Source of the DNA: JAAYQU01 sp037441445
GTDB lineage: Bacteria > Bacteroidota > Bacteroidia > Bacteroidales > Salinivirgaceae
Reading direction: 5' to 3'
Length of the DNA: 25,789 nt
NCBI GenBank assembly: GCA_037441445.1
Contig: JBBISE010000032.1
Location: 1 to 25,789, forward strand
Positions 24,097 to 25,789 of this stretch are shown here, in pieces. Each line of letters opens with the position of its first letter. Positions within the stretch are counted from its first letter, which is position 1. The notes beneath the pieces are model-generated. The model saw only the letters and a list, made by a program, of their open reading frames with translations, had not been told where the DNA came from and did not search any database. A program made the position numbers and the translations under genes.

Positions 24097-25440
24097 TTAT
24101 AGCTCCCTGTTTTTCAGCATGCGGTATATAGTTGATTTTCCAACGCCCAGTTTTTGGGCCACAAGTACAACGTTGTTATTGTATTTGCTTAAAAAATGTC
24201 CGATTATTTTTCGTTCATATTCGTGCAATTTCAACTCTTCCATAACCAAGGAATCGACCGAGTAGTGCTCGTTAAAGTTCAGGTCTTCAGCTTTAATTAT
24301 TTCTGATTTGCACATCACGCAGGCCAAATCAACAATTGCTTTTAATTCGCGGATGTTTCCGGGAAAACTATACTGCATGAGTTTTTTCTGGGCACTTAAA
24401 TCCAGCGATTTGAGTTCCAATCCGTTTTCCTTGCAATATTCGCCAATAAAAAAGTTAGCCAAAAGGATGATGTCGTTATTTCGTTCCCTGAGGGGGGGAA
24501 GATGGATGGGCAGACCCAAGAGCCTGTAATAAAGGTCCTCCCTGAATTTTTTTATTTTAACCATTTCGGCCAGGTTGCGGTTTGTGGCTACAATTAGTCT
24601 GAAATCGGTTTTATTTACCTGGTTACCACCAATACGGGTAAATTCTTTTTCTTGTAACACTCTCAGAAGTTTAGCCTGCATATTGAGTTCCATTTCGCCA
24701 ATCTCATCCAGAAATAGCGTACCACCATTGGCTTCTTCAAATTTACCCGTTTTTCGTGAATCGGCACCGGTAAAAGCTCCTTTTTCGTATCCAAAAAACT
24801 CGCTTTCAATAAGTTCGCGTGGTATTGCCGATACATTTATAGCTATAAAAGGCTTCTTTTTACGATCCGAGCTGTAATGGATGGCCTTGGCTGCCAGTTC
24901 TTTTCCGGTTCCGGTTTCGCCAGTAATGGTTACCGTAATTTTCGAATTGGCGGCTTTTTCCATCAGGGCAAAAACTTTTTTTATCTCGGGGCTCCGACCT
25001 TTTATGGCGTTGCTGAATGAGTATTTTTGTGATACTTCGGTCCGCAATTCCTGAAGTTCTTTTCGTAACGAGTGGTTTTGGCGTATATTTTTTATTGCGT
25101 TCCACAAGCGGTCTTTGGTTTCGTCATCCTTGGTGATATAGTCCCATGCCCCTTCTTTCAATAATTTTACTGCGGTTGATATGTCTTCTTGCCCCGAGAT
25201 TATGATGATGGTGATTTCCGGATTCGTCTCATGTATTTTTTTCATCAGAAAATCACCTTTCATATCTGGCAGGGAGTAGTCAATAGTGATGACAGCCGGA
25301 TTTTTGTAGAGGCTTTTTAAAACGTCTGTGCCATTGGTAAAGTGCTCGACGTGATAATCGGGGTTCAGAGTAAGATGAAAGCTGAGCAACTGTCCATAAA
25401 ACTGATCATCCTCGACAACAAAAATAGTAAACCGATCCAT
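24097..25440 (-). CDS. Sigma-54-dependent response regulator (NtrC family)
   Basis: This 447-residue activator has three domains. The receiver (about 4-118) has acidic residues E10-D11-D12, phospho-acceptor D54 (VITIDYSLPDMKG) and K104 (YITKDD). The AAA+ domain (about 145-385) has Walker A GETGTGKE (174-181), the sigma-54-contacting loop GAFTGA (221-226), Walker B TLFLDEIG (241-248) and FREDLYYRL. A Fis-type helix-turn-helix (about 405-445) ends KLGVGKSTIYRMLKN. The intact GAFTGA means it should open sigma-54 promoters when phosphorylated. It is the first gene of a two-gene operon with the hybrid kinase, separated by nine bases. No sigma-54 promoter that it could act on was recognised in the window. 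Confidence 0.95.
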   Translation of the reverse strand: MDRFTIFVVEDDQFYGQLLSFHLTLNPDYHVEHFTNGTDVLKSLYKNPAVITIDYSLPDMKGDFLMKKIHETNPEITIIIISGQEDISTAVKLLKEGAWDYITKDDETKDRLWNAIKNIRQNHSLRKELQELRTEVSQKYSFSNAIKGRSPEIKKVFALMEKAANSKITVTITGETGTGKELAAKAIHYSSDRKKKPFIAINVSAIPRELIESEFFGYEKGAFTGADSRKTGKFEEANGGTLFLDEIGEMELNMQAKLLRVLQEKEFTRIGGNQVNKTDFRLIVATNRNLAEMVKIKKFREDLYYRLLGLPIHLPPLRERNNDIILLANFFIGEYCKENGLELKSLDLSAQKKLMQYSFPGNIRELKAIVDLACVMCKSEIIKAEDLNFNEHYSVDSLVMEELKLHEYERKIIGHFLSKYNNNVVLVAQKLGVGKSTIYRMLKNREL

Positions 25441-25789
25441 GGTATTTTCATTTAGAACTCGGCACGAAATTACAATATTTTTCTCAAAATCGGAAAATTT
25501 CTTAAAGTTGGAAATATTTTTTTTCGAATTTATTTAATTTTCTTTATTAAGGATTGTATTACAGATGTTTAAAAATAAGTCTTGTTTTTTATTGATTGAT
25601 GTTAATGTATTAACGTTTATGGTGCCAATTGATCCAAAATCAACAATCGTGACTCCTTGTTCGATATTCAAAACCACGTAGGCCCATAGATTTTCCCTAA
25701 TCCCTAATTCCTATTGCCTAATAACAAGCGCATTACGAGCTCATCCCCAATCCTCCTCTTTACCTGAGTCCTTTTTTTTATTCTTACGT
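25441..25789. other. Spacer of about 350 bases with no identified gene
   Basis: The stretch is AT-rich near the regulator start and then carries low-complexity pyrimidine-rich sequence. I see no RNA gene, insertion sequence or clean promoter. On the minus strand a frame enters from the right edge and ends at 25704 after 27 codons (ending LLLGNRN); it could be the C-terminus of a gene beyond the window, but I recognise no family. A second minus-strand frame of about 50 codons between 25690 and 25535 (VVLNIEQGVTIVDFGSIG) has no ATG start and is probably chance or relic sequence. Confidence 0.4.
25695..25722 (+). repeat. Four 7-bp tandem repeats
   Basis: CCCTAAT CCCTAAT TCCTATT GCCTAAT form four head-to-tail heptamers: the first two are identical, the third and fourth differ at two and one positions. 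The array is only 28 bases long, lies in non-coding sequence and overlaps the end of a possible frame entering from the right. No function is apparent. Confidence 0.6.

Noticed and set aside
25461..25476. CGGCAC-GAAAT-TACA, resembling a sigma-54 -24/-12 site on the plus strand
   Set aside because: The -12 GC is missing and it points away from the regulator gene with no gene downstream in the window.
25535..25690. Minus-strand frame of about 50 codons (VVLNIEQG...)
   Set aside because: It has no ATG start, lies in low-complexity spacer and matches no family I know; similar relic sequence is common between genes in this phylum.

Overview
The window looks like chromosome of a member of the Bacteroidota, most plausibly an environmental Bacteroidia (Marinilabiliales/Prolixibacteraceae-like; the rank is inference). 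The signs are two secreted proteins with C-terminal type IX secretion (T9SS) sorting domains, several TAnnTTTG promoter boxes, starts without Shine-Dalgarno sequences, and the linkage bamD-rpoZ-coaBC-DUF4835-recN, which I recall as typical of this phylum.

Layout. 1-624: a damaged C-terminal remnant of a LuxR-type regulator and a stand-alone receiver protein. 882-6767 (minus strand): a housekeeping run transcribed bamD, rpoZ, coaBC, DUF4835, recN, fabI, with a hairpin between recN and fabI. 6963-11598 (minus): a T9SS-exported protein, a PAS plus class III adenylate cyclase, and a T9SS-exported M1 metallopeptidase. 11806-13062: a small exported protein of unknown function, convergent with a LiaF-like membrane protein. 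13178-17517 (plus): two methyl-accepting chemotaxis-type receptors followed by a DUF4407 membrane/coiled-coil protein. Its last two codons and stop lie in a decayed MITE-like palindrome of about 130 bp. 17655-18759 (minus): a SiaC-like phosphoprotein and a SiaB-like kinase. 18944-19537 (minus): a NUMOD4-HNH-HTH protein. 19612-25440 (minus): a two-gene phosphorelay operon, made of a sigma-54-dependent response regulator and a 1491-residue cytoplasmic hybrid kinase with receiver and Hpt domains. 25441-25789 holds no identifiable gene, only AT-rich spacer and four 7-bp tandem repeats.

How it fits together. The left half is envelope biogenesis (BamD, FabI), transcription (omega), CoA synthesis and DNA repair. 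The right half is dense in signal transduction: receptors without any che gene, a partner-switch-like SiaB/SiaC pair without its phosphatase, a cAMP-forming enzyme and a multi-PAS phosphorelay ending in a sigma-54 activator. No rRNA, tRNA, CRISPR array or complete insertion sequence was seen. The most checkable oddities are CoaBC, whose decarboxylase half has Asp and Ser where E. coli has Asn125 and Cys158, and the palindromic element that supplies the end of the DUF4407 gene. I did not find a convincing wholly new system. The receptor/DUF4407/SiaBC/phosphorelay cluster is the best candidate for an uncharacterised signalling assembly, and its functional unity is inference.
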